NCBI RefSeq assembly: GCF_007748095.1
Contig: NZ_CP036287.1
Location: 2,108,001-2,172,000 of the forward strand
Origin: Engelhardtia mirabilis
GTDB lineage: Bacteria > Planctomycetota > UBA1135 > GCA-002686595
DNA: 64,000 nt
Reading direction: 5' to 3'
Under the pieces are notes generated by a model. It was not told the origin of the DNA and ran no database searches. It was given only the letters and a program-made list of their open reading frames with translations. Made by a program: the position numbers and the translations under genes. Of the stretch, positions 35,946 to 45,066 are shown piece by piece. The stretch's first letter is position 1; each line of letters begins with the position of its first letter.

Positions 35946-37031
35946 ATGCAGCTCTCCACTCCCGAGTTGATCGACTACCTCGTCGAACGTCGCTTGGTCG
36001 ATGGCCGGGACTTGGTCGATGGCAAGGTGGTCGTCGCCGACGTGACACGCCGCAACCGCAATCGCCGGGTCGAGGTGGAGGGGGCCCGCGGACTGTTCAT
36101 CAAGCAGGCGGGGGAAGACGATCAACGCAAGCGCGACTCGCTGGTGCGCGAAGCGGTGACCTACGAGTTCGCCGTCGCCGGGGGCGAGCTCGAGGGACTC
36201 GAGAGCGTGACGCCGCGCTACCTGGGCTTCGACCAGCAGGCCGGGCTACTGGTGCTCGAGCTGCTCGACGCCCATGCGAGCCTGGGCGACGAGCTGCGCG
36301 CTTCCTACGGCGTGCGGCCCGAGGTCGCGGCCGCCTGCGGGGACGCCCTTGCCGTCGCCGCTCGCTCGGGGATGGGGGTCGCCTTGGGAGGTGGAGCGCC
36401 GGCGCTACCCCGGGCCTTGCCCTGGCCCCTGGTCTTCCACGGCGCCCAGCCGATGCCGGGGGTCGAGGGGTCTGCCGGTCAGTCCCAGCTCCTGGCGGTC
36501 GTGCGCGCCGACGCCGCCCACGTGGGAGTCCTGTCCGAGATCGCTCGGGGCTGGCGGGTCGAGGCCCTCGTCCACGGCGATCTCAAGTGGGACAACTGCG
36601 TCGTCGTCGACGGCGGCAAGCGCTTGGTGCTGCTCGACTGGGAGTTGGCCGACCTCGGCGACGCCGCCTGGGACCTGGGCTGCCTGCTGCAGGGGGCGCT
36701 GTCCCAACTGATCGTCACCTCGCCCCAGCAGAACCTGGCGGCCTTCGCCTCCGGGCAGCCGGGGCCGCAGGTTGCCGCCCACCTGGCGCCGTCCAATCGC
36801 GCGCTGCTGGAGGGCTACGCCCGCACGGCGGGGCTGTCCCGCGAGGCCTTCGCGGACCTGCGCCTGCGCGCCCTGCGCTACGCAGCCGCGCGCATGGTGC
36901 AAACCGCCTACGAGTTCTCGATGGGGGCCGCCGAGCCGCCGCCCCAGGCCTGGGCGACGCTGGCCTGCGGCCGCGCCCTGGCGCTCGAACCGCCCGCTGC
37001 CGCGCGTCTGCTCTTGGGGGAGGGCAACTGA
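35946..37031 (+). CDS. APH-like kinase of lanthipeptide-type system (LanK-like)
   Basis: A 361-residue aminoglycoside-phosphotransferase-fold kinase. The presumed nucleotide lysine lies in RGLFIKQAGED, the catalytic loop is VHGDLKWDNCVV and the metal motif is LLDWELADLGDAAWDLG. Related kinases in thioamitide and class V lanthipeptide pathways phosphorylate Ser/Thr of the precursor so that a HopA1-family partner can eliminate phosphate. The HopA1-type gene follows after one base, which supports that role. ATG 35946 was chosen as the first start in frame after the precursor gene (85-bp gap). Antibiotic resistance is unlikely given this context. Confidence 0.85.
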   Translation: MQLSTPELIDYLVERRLVDGRDLVDGKVVVADVTRRNRNRRVEVEGARGLFIKQAGEDDQRKRDSLVREAVTYEFAVAGGELEGLESVTPRYLGFDQQAGLLVLELLDAHASLGDELRASYGVRPEVAAACGDALAVAARSGMGVALGGGAPALPRALPWPLVFHGAQPMPGVEGSAGQSQLLAVVRADAAHVGVLSEIARGWRVEALVHGDLKWDNCVVVDGGKRLVLLDWELADLGDAAWDLGCLLQGALSQLIVTSPQQNLAAFASGQPGPQVAAHLAPSNRALLEGYARTAGLSREAFADLRLRALRYAAARMVQTAYEFSMGAAEPPPQAWATLACGRALALEPPAAARLLLGEGN

Positions 37032-37032
37032 G

Positions 37033-38112
37033 ATGGAAACGACCACCATGCAGGCCGCTGGCACCGTCGCGGGCGAGGCGGGGACCAGCCGAGTCGAACG
37101 CGAACTCGGGCCGCTGCTCAGCGCCCTGAGCCTCGACGACACCGGCCGGCCGGCCGTGAATGGCGAGCCGATCGCGGCGGTCCATCCCACCGCCTACGGC
37201 GAGCCCGCGCCGTCCGATCCCCAGGCGGGGCTGCTGCAGCAGCTGACCTACGCCATCTACGCGCGCTTCCATTGCGCTGCGCCCGGGGAGCCGCCGGCGG
37301 CGCAGGGCGCTCCGACCACGGCGGCGCAGTGGGCGGAACGCACCCGCGCCTACCAGGCCGCCAATCGCGGTCGCGACGGGTGGGACGCGGGATGGACCGT
37401 CGAGGGGCTGGAGCCCGATGGCGCCGTGCGATTGGCCAAGGGCGATCGCCGGCGGCGTGAACTCCCCGGTCGCTTCGCCGCGCAGGACACGGGACGCCCG
37501 TGGCTCCAACCCGGCGACCTGGTCTCTGTCGCGGCGCCGTCTAGTTCGACGGCGGTGCAGCCCGGGTTCTTCTTCCTGCTCGGTCAGCGCGCCGGATCGG
37601 CCGACGACGAGCATCGCATCGCCCGCATCTACTGGAACCTGTCCGCCGAGGGCGCGGAGCCCTGGATCGCGGCCACGTCCCACGCCCTGCAGCGGGCGGG
37701 TCTGCCCTTCCGAGCCAAGGTCCTGATGGATCCGGTCGGGTTCGCCCGCTGCGACTCGGCCGTGCTGTACCTGGCCCGGCGGCACTTCGAGGCCTGCCTG
37801 CCCCTGGTGCGCGAGATCGCGGTCCAAGTGGGGGATTGGCTCGGGGAGCGGACGCCGCCCTTCACCCTGCGCCTCGCTCCCGGTGTCGCCGTGGCCGAGG
37901 ACCCTGGCGAGAGCTTCGGTCTGCACCGCGCGCGCCTGGTCGCCGAGGGCCTGCTAGCGGCGCGGTCGACCGGGAGCGACGCGGATCGAGCGCGAGCCGT
38001 GGTCGACGCCTTCCGACGCGCGGGCCTCGATCCCGATCGTCCCTACCTCAATCCCGGCAACTTCGATCGCTACCAACAACATGCTCACCACGATCTCAAC
38101 GCGACGATCTGA
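37033..38112 (+). CDS. HopA1-family lyase-like protein (LanY-like)
   Basis: A 359-residue HopA1-family protein. Diagnostic stretches are RIYWNLSAEGAEPWIAATSH, LPFRAKVLMDPVGFARCDSA and VLYLARRHFEACLPLV, then FTLRLAPGVAVAEDPGESFG and the terminal PYLNPGNFD. HopA1 was first known as a type III effector. In RiPP pathways relatives pair with APH kinases and eliminate phosphate to form Dha/Dhb. The start is one base after the kinase stop, and the end overlaps the LanC-like gene by 32 bp, so the three are probably translated together. The first 25 residues are weakly conserved-looking. Confidence 0.85.
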   Translation: METTTMQAAGTVAGEAGTSRVERELGPLLSALSLDDTGRPAVNGEPIAAVHPTAYGEPAPSDPQAGLLQQLTYAIYARFHCAAPGEPPAAQGAPTTAAQWAERTRAYQAANRGRDGWDAGWTVEGLEPDGAVRLAKGDRRRRELPGRFAAQDTGRPWLQPGDLVSVAAPSSSTAVQPGFFFLLGQRAGSADDEHRIARIYWNLSAEGAEPWIAATSHALQRAGLPFRAKVLMDPVGFARCDSAVLYLARRHFEACLPLVREIAVQVGDWLGERTPPFTLRLAPGVAVAEDPGESFGLHRARLVAEGLLAARSTGSDADRARAVVDAFRRAGLDPDRPYLNPGNFDRYQQHAHHDLNATI

Positions 38113-39397
38113 AGCCCCGTCGATCCCGGCCAGCGTCCCGCAGTCGGACAACGAGCAGCGCGGCCGCGACCTCGGCGTGGCGGCCTCGATCGGTTGGCGA
38201 CTGGTGCGCGAGGCCCATTGGGACGGGCAACGCTGCAACTGGATCGGCGCATCGATGGAGCTGCGACCCGCCGGTTGGCAGGCCGTCGAACGCAGCTTCG
38301 GCCCGGACCTCTACGCGGGCACCTCGGGCATCGCGGTGTTCCTCGCCAGGCTCTACGCCCTGACCGGCGAGGCCTGTTTCGCGCGGACGGCCCAGGGTGC
38401 GATGTCGCAGGCCCTCTCGCGCTTCGATCGCTTCGAGGGTCCGCTGGGTCACGGCTTCTACGCAGGGAGCTGGGGCGTGGTCTGGGCTGCCCGGGAAGTG
38501 GGCTCGATGGTGGCAGACGGCGCCCTGGTCGAGTGGGCTGCGGATCGAGTGCGTCTGGGCTTGCACGCGGACCTCTCGGCGGCGCCCACGGACCTGATCG
38601 GCGGCGCGGCCGGAGCGATCGGCGCGTTGCTCGATCTGGAAGGCGAGTCGAAGGACGGCTCGGCAACGGCCCTCGCGCTGCGCTACGGGGAGCACTTGCT
38701 CTCGAAGTCGCGGGCCGATGGTGACGGAATGGTCTGGGACACCATGGAGCAGGGCGTTCTCGCGCCGCTCTGCGGCCTGGGGCACGGGGTCGCTGGCATC
38801 GCCTGGAGCCTGTTGGAGCTCGCGCAGGCGACCGGCGATGGGCGCTTCCGGGAGGCCGCGCGGGCCGGACACCGCTACGAGCGTCGATTGTTCGACGAGT
38901 CGCGTGGCAATTGGCCCGACCTGCGCGATCACAGCGCCTTCGGGGGCGCAGCCGGGGAGCCGTCGTTCGGCGTCGCCTGGTGCCACGGCGCCGTTGGCAT
39001 CGGGATCGCGCGGGAGCGGTCGATGCGGCTCGATTCGAGCGATCACGAGCTCGCACGCGAGTACGCGGTCGCCGCTCGCACCACCGCGGCCCACATCCAC
39101 CAGCTGCTCGACGCGGGTGGTGCCGACGCCTCGCCCTGCCATGGCTTGACCGCGGGGGTGGAGCTGCTCGCGAGTCTGGGCGAGGCGGCTGGCGACCTGG
39201 ATCCGCGCGATGGGGTCAGCCGCTTTCGGACACTGGGTCTGACCCACGAGGCCGAGGGGCGGGCTTGGCCCTGCGGCGTGCTCGGCGGGGGCGAGGCTCC
39301 GGGCTTGATGCTGGGCCTGGCCGGGATCGGGCACGCATTCCTGCGCCTGGCGGATCCCGTCGGCTGCCCGAGCCTCTTGCTGGTCGGACCGCGCTGA
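38081..39397 (+). CDS. LanC-type zinc cyclase
   Basis: A 438-residue LanC-like protein with the alpha-toroid pattern of repeated Gly motifs: LYAGTSGIAVFLARLYALTG, LGHGFYAGSWGV, LIGGAAGAIGALL and LGHGVAGIAWSLLEL. Zinc ligands are present in AWCHGAVGIG and ASPCHGLTAG, matching the Cys, Cys-His set of LanC enzymes that add cysteine thiols to dehydrated residues. ATG 38081 overlaps the HopA1-type gene. The known class V pathway I can recall uses an unrelated cyclase, so a discrete kinase/lyase/LanC trio is uncommon. Confidence 0.87.
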   Translation: MLTTISTRRSEAPSIPASVPQSDNEQRGRDLGVAASIGWRLVREAHWDGQRCNWIGASMELRPAGWQAVERSFGPDLYAGTSGIAVFLARLYALTGEACFARTAQGAMSQALSRFDRFEGPLGHGFYAGSWGVVWAAREVGSMVADGALVEWAADRVRLGLHADLSAAPTDLIGGAAGAIGALLDLEGESKDGSATALALRYGEHLLSKSRADGDGMVWDTMEQGVLAPLCGLGHGVAGIAWSLLELAQATGDGRFREAARAGHRYERRLFDESRGNWPDLRDHSAFGGAAGEPSFGVAWCHGAVGIGIARERSMRLDSSDHELAREYAVAARTTAAHIHQLLDAGGADASPCHGLTAGVELLASLGEAAGDLDPRDGVSRFRTLGLTHEAEGRAWPCGVLGGGEAPGLMLGLAGIGHAFLRLADPVGCPSLLLVGPR

Positions 39398-39544
39398 GCG
39401 GCGGGCTGGGCTTTTGGCGGACTGGGCTTCTAGCGGACTGGGCCTTGCGCGTGCTGGGCCATTCATCGCCTGCGTCGCTCGAGCTCATTTTCGTTCGCGG
39501 TCAGCGCCGCACGCGGTCGGTGTGATGGCGAGTAGAGTGCGCCC

Positions 39545-40393
39545 GTGCGGATTGGAGCCTGGCAATTCGATGTGCGTCGCGGAGAGCTGGCCGCCAACCT
39601 GGCCGCTGGCATACGCGGCCTCGAAGCCGCGTCGCGCGCGGGCCTCGAACTGGTCGTCCTGCCGGAGATGTGGCCGACCTCGTTCCTCAGCGCAGGTGGC
39701 CCGGCACCGGTCGAGGCGGACCGCAGCGCCTTGGACGCGGCGGTCCGCGCGAGTTCGGAGTCCGTCGCGCGGTTGGTCGAGCGCGCCGCCGAGCTCGGCG
39801 TCGCGGTCGCTGGGAGCGCCTACGGTGCCGCGCCGGAGGGGGGCCTGCCGCGCAACCGCTTCAGCCTTTGGTCCCGCGGCGAGGAGCTCTCGGCCTACGA
39901 CAAGGTGCATCTGTTCTCCGTGACCGGGGAGAACCTGGGCTTCTCCGCGGGCGAGCAGGCACCCGCGGCCGTCGCCCTGGGCCCGGCCACCGTGGCGGGG
40001 GTGATCTGTTACGACCTGCGCTTCGCCCCGGTCGTCGAGGCGGCTCGGCGGGCGGGCGCCGACCTGTTGTTGGTGCCGGCCCAGTGGCCAACCCCGCGGG
40101 CCAGCCACTGGTTCTCGCTCCTGGCCGGGCGCGCCGTCGAGGCCCAGGCCTTCGTGTTGGGGGCCAACCGCACCGGCGTGGAGCTGATGGGGCGGCGGAA
40201 GCGGGCGCTTGCCTTCGGGGGCCACTCGGCCTTGGTAGGTCCGGATGGCGTGACCCTCGCCCGCGGCACGGGAGTGGGAGCCGAGGAGCTGGTCTGGGCC
40301 CACGTTGACCCGGACCAGGCCCGCGCCCTGCGACGGGAGGTGCGGGTCGCCGACGACCGCCGGCCCGAGCTCTACACCCGCTGGCAGGGATAG
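39545..40393 (+). CDS. Carbon-nitrogen hydrolase (nitrilase family)
   Basis: A 282-residue nitrilase-superfamily amidase, possibly an omega-amidase that hydrolyses 2-oxoglutaramate or 2-oxosuccinamate. The catalytic triad is visible as Glu in VLPEMWP, Lys in YDKVHLFS and Cys in VICYDLRF. Length is normal for the omega-amidase/NIT2 branch. The start is GTG 39545, giving MRIGAWQFDVRRGELAANL. It lies 147 bp downstream of the LanC-like gene on the same strand, so read-through is possible, but a role in peptide processing is only speculation. Confidence 0.85.
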   Translation: MRIGAWQFDVRRGELAANLAAGIRGLEAASRAGLELVVLPEMWPTSFLSAGGPAPVEADRSALDAAVRASSESVARLVERAAELGVAVAGSAYGAAPEGGLPRNRFSLWSRGEELSAYDKVHLFSVTGENLGFSAGEQAPAAVALGPATVAGVICYDLRFAPVVEAARRAGADLLLVPAQWPTPRASHWFSLLAGRAVEAQAFVLGANRTGVELMGRRKRALAFGGHSALVGPDGVTLARGTGVGAEELVWAHVDPDQARALRREVRVADDRRPELYTRWQG

Positions 40394-41048
40394 GCCCCGG
40401 CCGGGCGCAGGAGAGGGCAGCTCCTCTGGACCCTGCGGATGAAATCCCCACGGAGAGGCCGGATGAAACCCCTGCGGAGAGGGCCGCCAGGGCCCTTTCG
40501 GCCCTCGATCGGGCCGGGCCCGTCGGCGCCGGGCTCCGGCCGAACGAAATGAGCCGGCGACCCCGAAGGAATCGCCGGCCTCTCACTGTCTCTCTCAGGG
40601 GGGCTTCTAGCAGTCGCCCGCGCCGACGAAGAGGCACTCGGCCCCCTCGACGGGTGGTTCGGCGAGCAGTCGCCTTCGACCCACCTGCGCCTAGTGAGCC
40701 GGATCGGGCCCCCGGCCCGCAACGAATTCTCCACCATTTTTCCACCGATCTCTCCACTGTCGCGCAGTCGGCGCGACGGCCTCGCGGGGCTCGCCCTAGT
40801 CCTCGGTCCCCCATGGGCGAGGCGCGCTCAGGCGCTTATGATCTTCCGCCCTCAGGGTCCTCTTCGCCCGTCCGACGCCCCCCGGGTCGGACTCGACGAC
40901 GGCCTCTCCCCCCCTCCTCGCGACCGCTCGATCCACTGCCCCCGGCGGTTCCGAGCGAATTCGCCGCGCGCCTTGCCCGGGCGTCGCGGTGGACGCGGGG
41001 TCGTCCCCGGTCCTTGGACCCCAGAACCCGTTCCACTCAGGAGACCCG
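40394..41048. other. Gene-free stretch before thiolase operon
   Basis: No supported gene was found. It contains a hairpin (separate entry) about 160 bp after the nitrilase gene, and must contain the promoter of the thiolase operon near 41000. The GC-rich frames on both strands look like composition shadows. Confidence 0.5.
40553..40579. terminator. GC-rich hairpin, possible terminator
   Basis: GCCGGCGA (40553-40560) pairs with TCGCCGGC (40572-40579) around an 11-base loop. No T-tract follows. It could end transcription of the nitrilase gene. Confidence 0.35.
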
Positions 41049-42233
41049 GTGAAGGAAGCGGTCATCGTCAGCGCCTGCCGTACGCCGATCGGCAAGTTCC
41101 AAGGAGGCCTCAGCGGCTTCCGCGCACCCCAGTTGGGGGGCTTGGCCATCGCCGAGGCCCTGCGCCGCGCCGGAGTCGACGCCGGTCTGGTCGAGGAAGT
41201 CATCATGGGCAACGTGCTGCAGGCGGGCTTGGGTCAGAACCCGGCGCGTCAAGCGGCGATTGCTGGCGGTGTGCCGACATCGGTGGGATCGGTCACGATC
41301 AACAAGGTCTGTGGGTCGGGACTGAAGGCCGTGATGCTCGCGGCGCAGGCGATCCGCGCAGGTGATGCGGACGTGCTCGTCGCGGGCGGCATGGAGTCGA
41401 TGACCCAGGCGCCGTACCTCTTGCCCGAGGCTCGCGCCGGCGTGCGTCTGGGGCACGGCAAGTTGCTGGACTCGATGGTCAACGACGGCCTGTGGGACAT
41501 CTACAACGACTTCCACATGGGCATGACCGGCGAGCTCGTCGCCGACAAGCACGACATCAGCCGCGCCGCCCAGGACGAGTTCGCTGCGAACAGCCACCGC
41601 AAGGCCGCGGCGGCCACCGAGGCGGGTCGCTTCGACGCCGAGAAGTTCACGGTCGAGGTTCCCCAACGCAAGGCGGACCCGATCGCCTTCACCACGGACG
41701 AGACCATTCGCGCCGGTATGACGGCGGACTCGATCGCCAAGCTGAACCCGGCCTTCAAGCGCGACGGCGGAACCGTGACCGCCGCCAATGCCTCTGCGAT
41801 CAACGACGGCGCCTGCGCCCTGGTCGTGATGAGCGCCGAGAAGGCCGCCGAGCTCGGCTGCAAGCCCATGGCGCGGATCACCGGCTACTCGACCGGCGGT
41901 CTCGATCCCGAGTGGGTCATGATGGCGCCGGAGGTTTCGATCCGGAAGCTGTCCGAGAAGCTCGGGCGCAAGGCCTCGGACTTCGACTTGCACGAGATCA
42001 ACGAAGCCTTCTCGTCGGCAGCCTGCGCGCTCACGCGCGTGCTCGACCTCGATCCGGAGAAGGTCAACGTCAACGGTGGGGCGGTCGCACTGGGCCACCC
42101 GATCGGCGCGTCCGGAGCGCGGATCCTGACCACCCTGCTCTACGCCATGGCCCAGCGCGGCGCCCAGACGGGCATGGCCTCGCTGTGCCTCGGCGGCGGC
42201 AATGCCGTCTCGCTGGCCGTGGAGGCGCTCTGA
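41049..42233 (+). CDS. Acetyl-CoA acetyltransferase (thiolase)
   Basis: A 394-residue thiolase catalysing cleavage or condensation of acetoacetyl-CoA. The nucleophilic Cys is in INKVCGSGLKAV, the His in LGHPIGASGARI and the second Cys in LCLGGGNAVS. Length is standard. GTG 41049 was chosen, giving MKEAVIVSACRTPIGKFQGG, the conserved start. The stop overlaps the next start as TGATG. With the following 3-hydroxyacyl-CoA dehydrogenase and acyl-CoA dehydrogenases it forms a short-chain acyl-CoA (butyrate-like) oxidation or synthesis operon. Confidence 0.94.
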   Translation: MKEAVIVSACRTPIGKFQGGLSGFRAPQLGGLAIAEALRRAGVDAGLVEEVIMGNVLQAGLGQNPARQAAIAGGVPTSVGSVTINKVCGSGLKAVMLAAQAIRAGDADVLVAGGMESMTQAPYLLPEARAGVRLGHGKLLDSMVNDGLWDIYNDFHMGMTGELVADKHDISRAAQDEFAANSHRKAAAATEAGRFDAEKFTVEVPQRKADPIAFTTDETIRAGMTADSIAKLNPAFKRDGGTVTAANASAINDGACALVVMSAEKAAELGCKPMARITGYSTGGLDPEWVMMAPEVSIRKLSEKLGRKASDFDLHEINEAFSSAACALTRVLDLDPEKVNVNGGAVALGHPIGASGARILTTLLYAMAQRGAQTGMASLCLGGGNAVSLAVEAL

Positions 42234-43090
42234 TGGGCTGCACCTACAAGCGCGTCGCCGTCATCGGCGCGGGCACCATGGGCAACGGCATCGTGCAGAC
42301 CTTCGCCGCCGGCGGGGCGCAGGTGACGATGATCGATCGCGACGACGCCGCCCTCGAACGCGGCGTGGCGACGATCGGCAAGAGCCTCGCGCGCTTCGTC
42401 GCCAAGGAGAAGATCGACCAGGCCACGGCCGATGGCATCTCCGCTCGGATCTCGACCTCGACCAGGGTCAAGGACGCCGCCGACGCCGAGCTGGTGGTCG
42501 AGGCCATCGTCGAGCGCCTGGACGCCAAGTCGGCCCTGTTCGCGGAGCTGGACGCCGTCTGCAACCCGGGCGCGATCCTCTCCAGCAACACCTCGTCGAT
42601 CTCGGTCACGGCCCTCGGCGCGGCGACGAAGCGCCCCGACAAGGTCGTCGGGATGCACTTCATGAACCCCGTGCCGCTGATGAAGCTGGTCGAGATCGTG
42701 CGGGCCCAGGAGAGCTCGGACGAGACCGTGCGCGCGGTGATCGAAGCCTCGGAATCCCTGGGCAAGACTCCGGTGGAAGTGAACGACTACCCCGGTTTCG
42801 TGTCGAACCGGGTGCTGATGCCGATGATCAACGAGGCGGTCTACTGCCTGATGGAAGGCGTGGCCGAGAAGGAAGCCATCGACACGGTCATGAAACTGGG
42901 GATGAACCATCCCATGGGTCCCCTGGCCTTGGCCGACCTGATCGGATTGGACGTCTGCCTGGACATCATGAACGTCCTGCACCGGGACATGGGCGACAGC
43001 AAGTATCGTCCCTGCCCGCTACTGCGACGAATGGTGACCGCAGGGAGGCTGGGACGCAAAGCCGGCAAGGGCTTCTACGACTACGAGTGA
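42233..43090 (+). CDS. 3-hydroxybutyryl-CoA dehydrogenase
   Basis: A 285-residue NAD(P)-dependent dehydrogenase interconverting acetoacetyl-CoA and 3-hydroxybutyryl-CoA. The Rossmann motif is VIGAGTMGNGIVQ, the active-site region is HFMNPVPLMKLVEI, and the C-terminal domain has NDYPGFVSNRVLMPMINEA and LGMNHPMGPLALADLIGLD. Length is normal for Hbd. ATG 42233 overlaps the thiolase stop. It is related to the second dehydrogenase at 61455. Confidence 0.94.
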   Translation: MGCTYKRVAVIGAGTMGNGIVQTFAAGGAQVTMIDRDDAALERGVATIGKSLARFVAKEKIDQATADGISARISTSTRVKDAADAELVVEAIVERLDAKSALFAELDAVCNPGAILSSNTSSISVTALGAATKRPDKVVGMHFMNPVPLMKLVEIVRAQESSDETVRAVIEASESLGKTPVEVNDYPGFVSNRVLMPMINEAVYCLMEGVAEKEAIDTVMKLGMNHPMGPLALADLIGLDVCLDIMNVLHRDMGDSKYRPCPLLRRMVTAGRLGRKAGKGFYDYE

Positions 43091-43147
43091 CGCCTGCGTC
43101 GGCACCCCCCGACGCGACGACCCCACAAGGACCGGCGAGAACGAGCA

Positions 43148-44290
43148 ATGGATTTCGACCTGAACGAAGACGTCCAGATGGTGCGCGACATGACGCGGGA
43201 TTTCGCCGACGGCGACTTGATCCCGCGCGCCACCCAACACGACCGCGAGGGGACCATCTCGAAGGAAGTCTTCGAGAAGATCGCCGAGCTGGGTCTGTGG
43301 GGCCTGACCATCCCCGAGCAGTTCGGCGGCGCCGGCCTGGGCAACGAAGCCCTGACCGCGGCATTGATCGAGCTCAACCGCGGCTGCGCGGCGACGGGCG
43401 TGACCCTTTCGGTTCACAACAGCTTGGTCGGCGCGCCGATCAACAAGTGGGGCACCGACGAGCAGAAGGCGCAGTGGCTGCCGCAGCTCGCGACGGGCGA
43501 GATCATCGGGTCCTACTGCCTGACCGAGGCCAACGCGGGCTCGGATGCCGCCGCGGTCCAGACCAGTGCGGTGCGTGACGGTGACGGCTGGGTCATGAAC
43601 GGCACCAAGCTGTGGGTCACCAACGGCGGTTGGGCCGGCGTCTTCCTGGTCTACGCCCGCACCAATCCGGACGTGTCCAAGGCCAAGGGCATGAGCTGCT
43701 TCATCGTCCCGAAGGACACGCCTGGCGTGCGCGTCGGCAAGACCGAGCTCAAGGCCGGCATCCGCGGCTCGTCGACCACCGAGGTCGTGTTCGAGAACGT
43801 CAAGCTGCCGGCCTCCGCGGTGCTCGGCGAGGTCGACAGCGGCTTCAAGGTCGCGATGGACACCCTCGACGGCGGCCGCATCGGTATCGCATCCCAGGCG
43901 GTAGGTATCGGCCGCGCCTGCCTCGAGGCGTCGATCAAGTACGCCGGCGAGCGCGAGCAGTTCGGCCGCCCGATCGGGCACTTCCAGGCGATCCAGTGGA
44001 AAATCGCCGACATGGCCTCGCGGCTGGACGCGGCCGAGCTGCTTTGCTTCCGCGCTGCCTGGCTGCGCGATCGCCAGCGACCCTGCACCCGCGAAGCGGC
44101 CCAGGCCAAGCTGACCGCGTCGCTGGCCGCGAACTTCGCGGCCGATGAGTGCCTACAGATTCACGGCGGATTCGGCTACACCGATCACAGCCACGTCGAG
44201 CGCCTGTTCCGGGATGCGCGAATCACCGAGATCTACGAGGGCGCGACGGACATCCAGCGCCTGGTGATCGCCCGCAATCTCATGGGTTGA
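43148..44290 (+). CDS. Acyl-CoA dehydrogenase
   Basis: A 380-residue FAD enzyme of the butyryl/short-chain acyl-CoA dehydrogenase class, forming enoyl-CoA. FAD and substrate motifs include YCLTEANAGSDAAA and WVTNGGWAGVFLVYA. The C-terminal region QIHGGFGYTDHSHVERLFRD leads to IYEGATDIQRLVIARNLMG, carrying the catalytic Glu. It lies 57 bp after the dehydrogenase gene in the same operon. ATG 43148 gives MDFDLNEDVQMVRDMTRDF, a normal start. Confidence 0.93.
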   Translation: MDFDLNEDVQMVRDMTRDFADGDLIPRATQHDREGTISKEVFEKIAELGLWGLTIPEQFGGAGLGNEALTAALIELNRGCAATGVTLSVHNSLVGAPINKWGTDEQKAQWLPQLATGEIIGSYCLTEANAGSDAAAVQTSAVRDGDGWVMNGTKLWVTNGGWAGVFLVYARTNPDVSKAKGMSCFIVPKDTPGVRVGKTELKAGIRGSSTTEVVFENVKLPASAVLGEVDSGFKVAMDTLDGGRIGIASQAVGIGRACLEASIKYAGEREQFGRPIGHFQAIQWKIADMASRLDAAELLCFRAAWLRDRQRPCTREAAQAKLTASLAANFAADECLQIHGGFGYTDHSHVERLFRDARITEIYEGATDIQRLVIARNLMG

Positions 44291-44562
44291 ACCCCCCCGA
44301 AGGTCGGAGCCGCGAAAATCCGCCAGGCCCGGCCGGAGACGCTAAGGTGGGAAGCGGCAGCCAGGCGGCGCGCTTGCCCGCGACCTGGCCCCTTCGGTCC
44401 GCCGCCTGCCAGGGCGGAACGGGGGGAAGCGCTGGACGACCCACGACGGCGGAATGAAGTGACTCGGTTCGCTCCGCAATCGACGACGGTCAGCCTGCCA
44501 ACCGTCCACCGAGCCCCCCCCACGAAGAACCGAGACGGCGCACTGGAGCGAGAAGCCTTGCG

Positions 44563-44907
44563 ATGAGCGGAAGCAACGACCCCGACATCCTCAACATCGA
44601 GCAAGCCGCGGCCCTCTTGGGAGTGAGCGTGAAGACCTTCAACAAGGTGCTCCACTCCCAGGACCTGCCCGCCCGCAAGATCGGCCGCGAGTGGAAGTTC
44701 TCGCGCAGCCACCTGATCGACTGGGTCGGCGCGGGACGCAGCAGCGAGTTCTACAAGGACAGCCAAGCGGACAACGCCGACATGGTGAGCCCCCAGCCGC
44801 CGACCTCGAGCAATGGCACCAGCCAAGCGGAGTCTCCTGCTGGGCGGCGCAGCTCGGAGCCGTCCGAAGAACGGCGCACCTCGGGCTGGCGCCTCTCGCT
44901 CGACTGA
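44563..44907 (+). CDS. Excisionase/MerR-type HTH DNA-binding protein
   Basis: A 114-residue protein. Residues about 8-58 form an HTH_17-type domain (DILNIEQAAALLGVSVKTFN, LPARKIGREWKFSRSHLIDW) as in excisionases and small regulators. Residues 60-114 are a disordered Ser/Glu/Arg-rich tail. It lies between two acyl-CoA dehydrogenase genes on the same strand, where it could act as their regulator. No integrase is nearby, so excision is unlikely. ATG 44563 is immediately before the domain. Confidence 0.75.
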   Translation: MSGSNDPDILNIEQAAALLGVSVKTFNKVLHSQDLPARKIGREWKFSRSHLIDWVGAGRSSEFYKDSQADNADMVSPQPPTSSNGTSQAESPAGRRSSEPSEERRTSGWRLSLD

Positions 44908-45066
44908 CCTAACTGTCTCTTCTTGAGTTCCAGCTCTTCTTGAGTTCCGGCTCTTCGTGAGCACATCGTCCCCCCGATCGCTGCCTCTGCGGAGCTGCGC
45001 GAACTTGGGAGGAGCGGCCCCGGGGCGACAACCCCGGGATCTCGAGCCCGATCGGGCCCTCACCTG

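Noticed and set aside
35946..37031. Aminoglycoside resistance kinase
   Set aside because: The APH fold is present, but the gene is coupled to a HopA1-type lyase and LanC-type cyclase, which fits peptide Ser/Thr phosphorylation better than drug inactivation.
37033..38112. Type III secretion effector (HopA1)
   Set aside because: The family name comes from a Pseudomonas effector, but there are no secretion or chaperone genes here and the context is that of RiPP dehydration.
40549..41365. Overlapping plus-strand frames upstream of the thiolase gene
   Set aside because: They are Arg/Pro/Ser-rich and extend into the thiolase in another frame. The thiolase start at GTG 41049 explains the coding signal.
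44563..44907. Excisionase of a prophage or integrative element
   Set aside because: No integrase, attachment-site repeat or phage gene is nearby. The domain is also common in small regulators.
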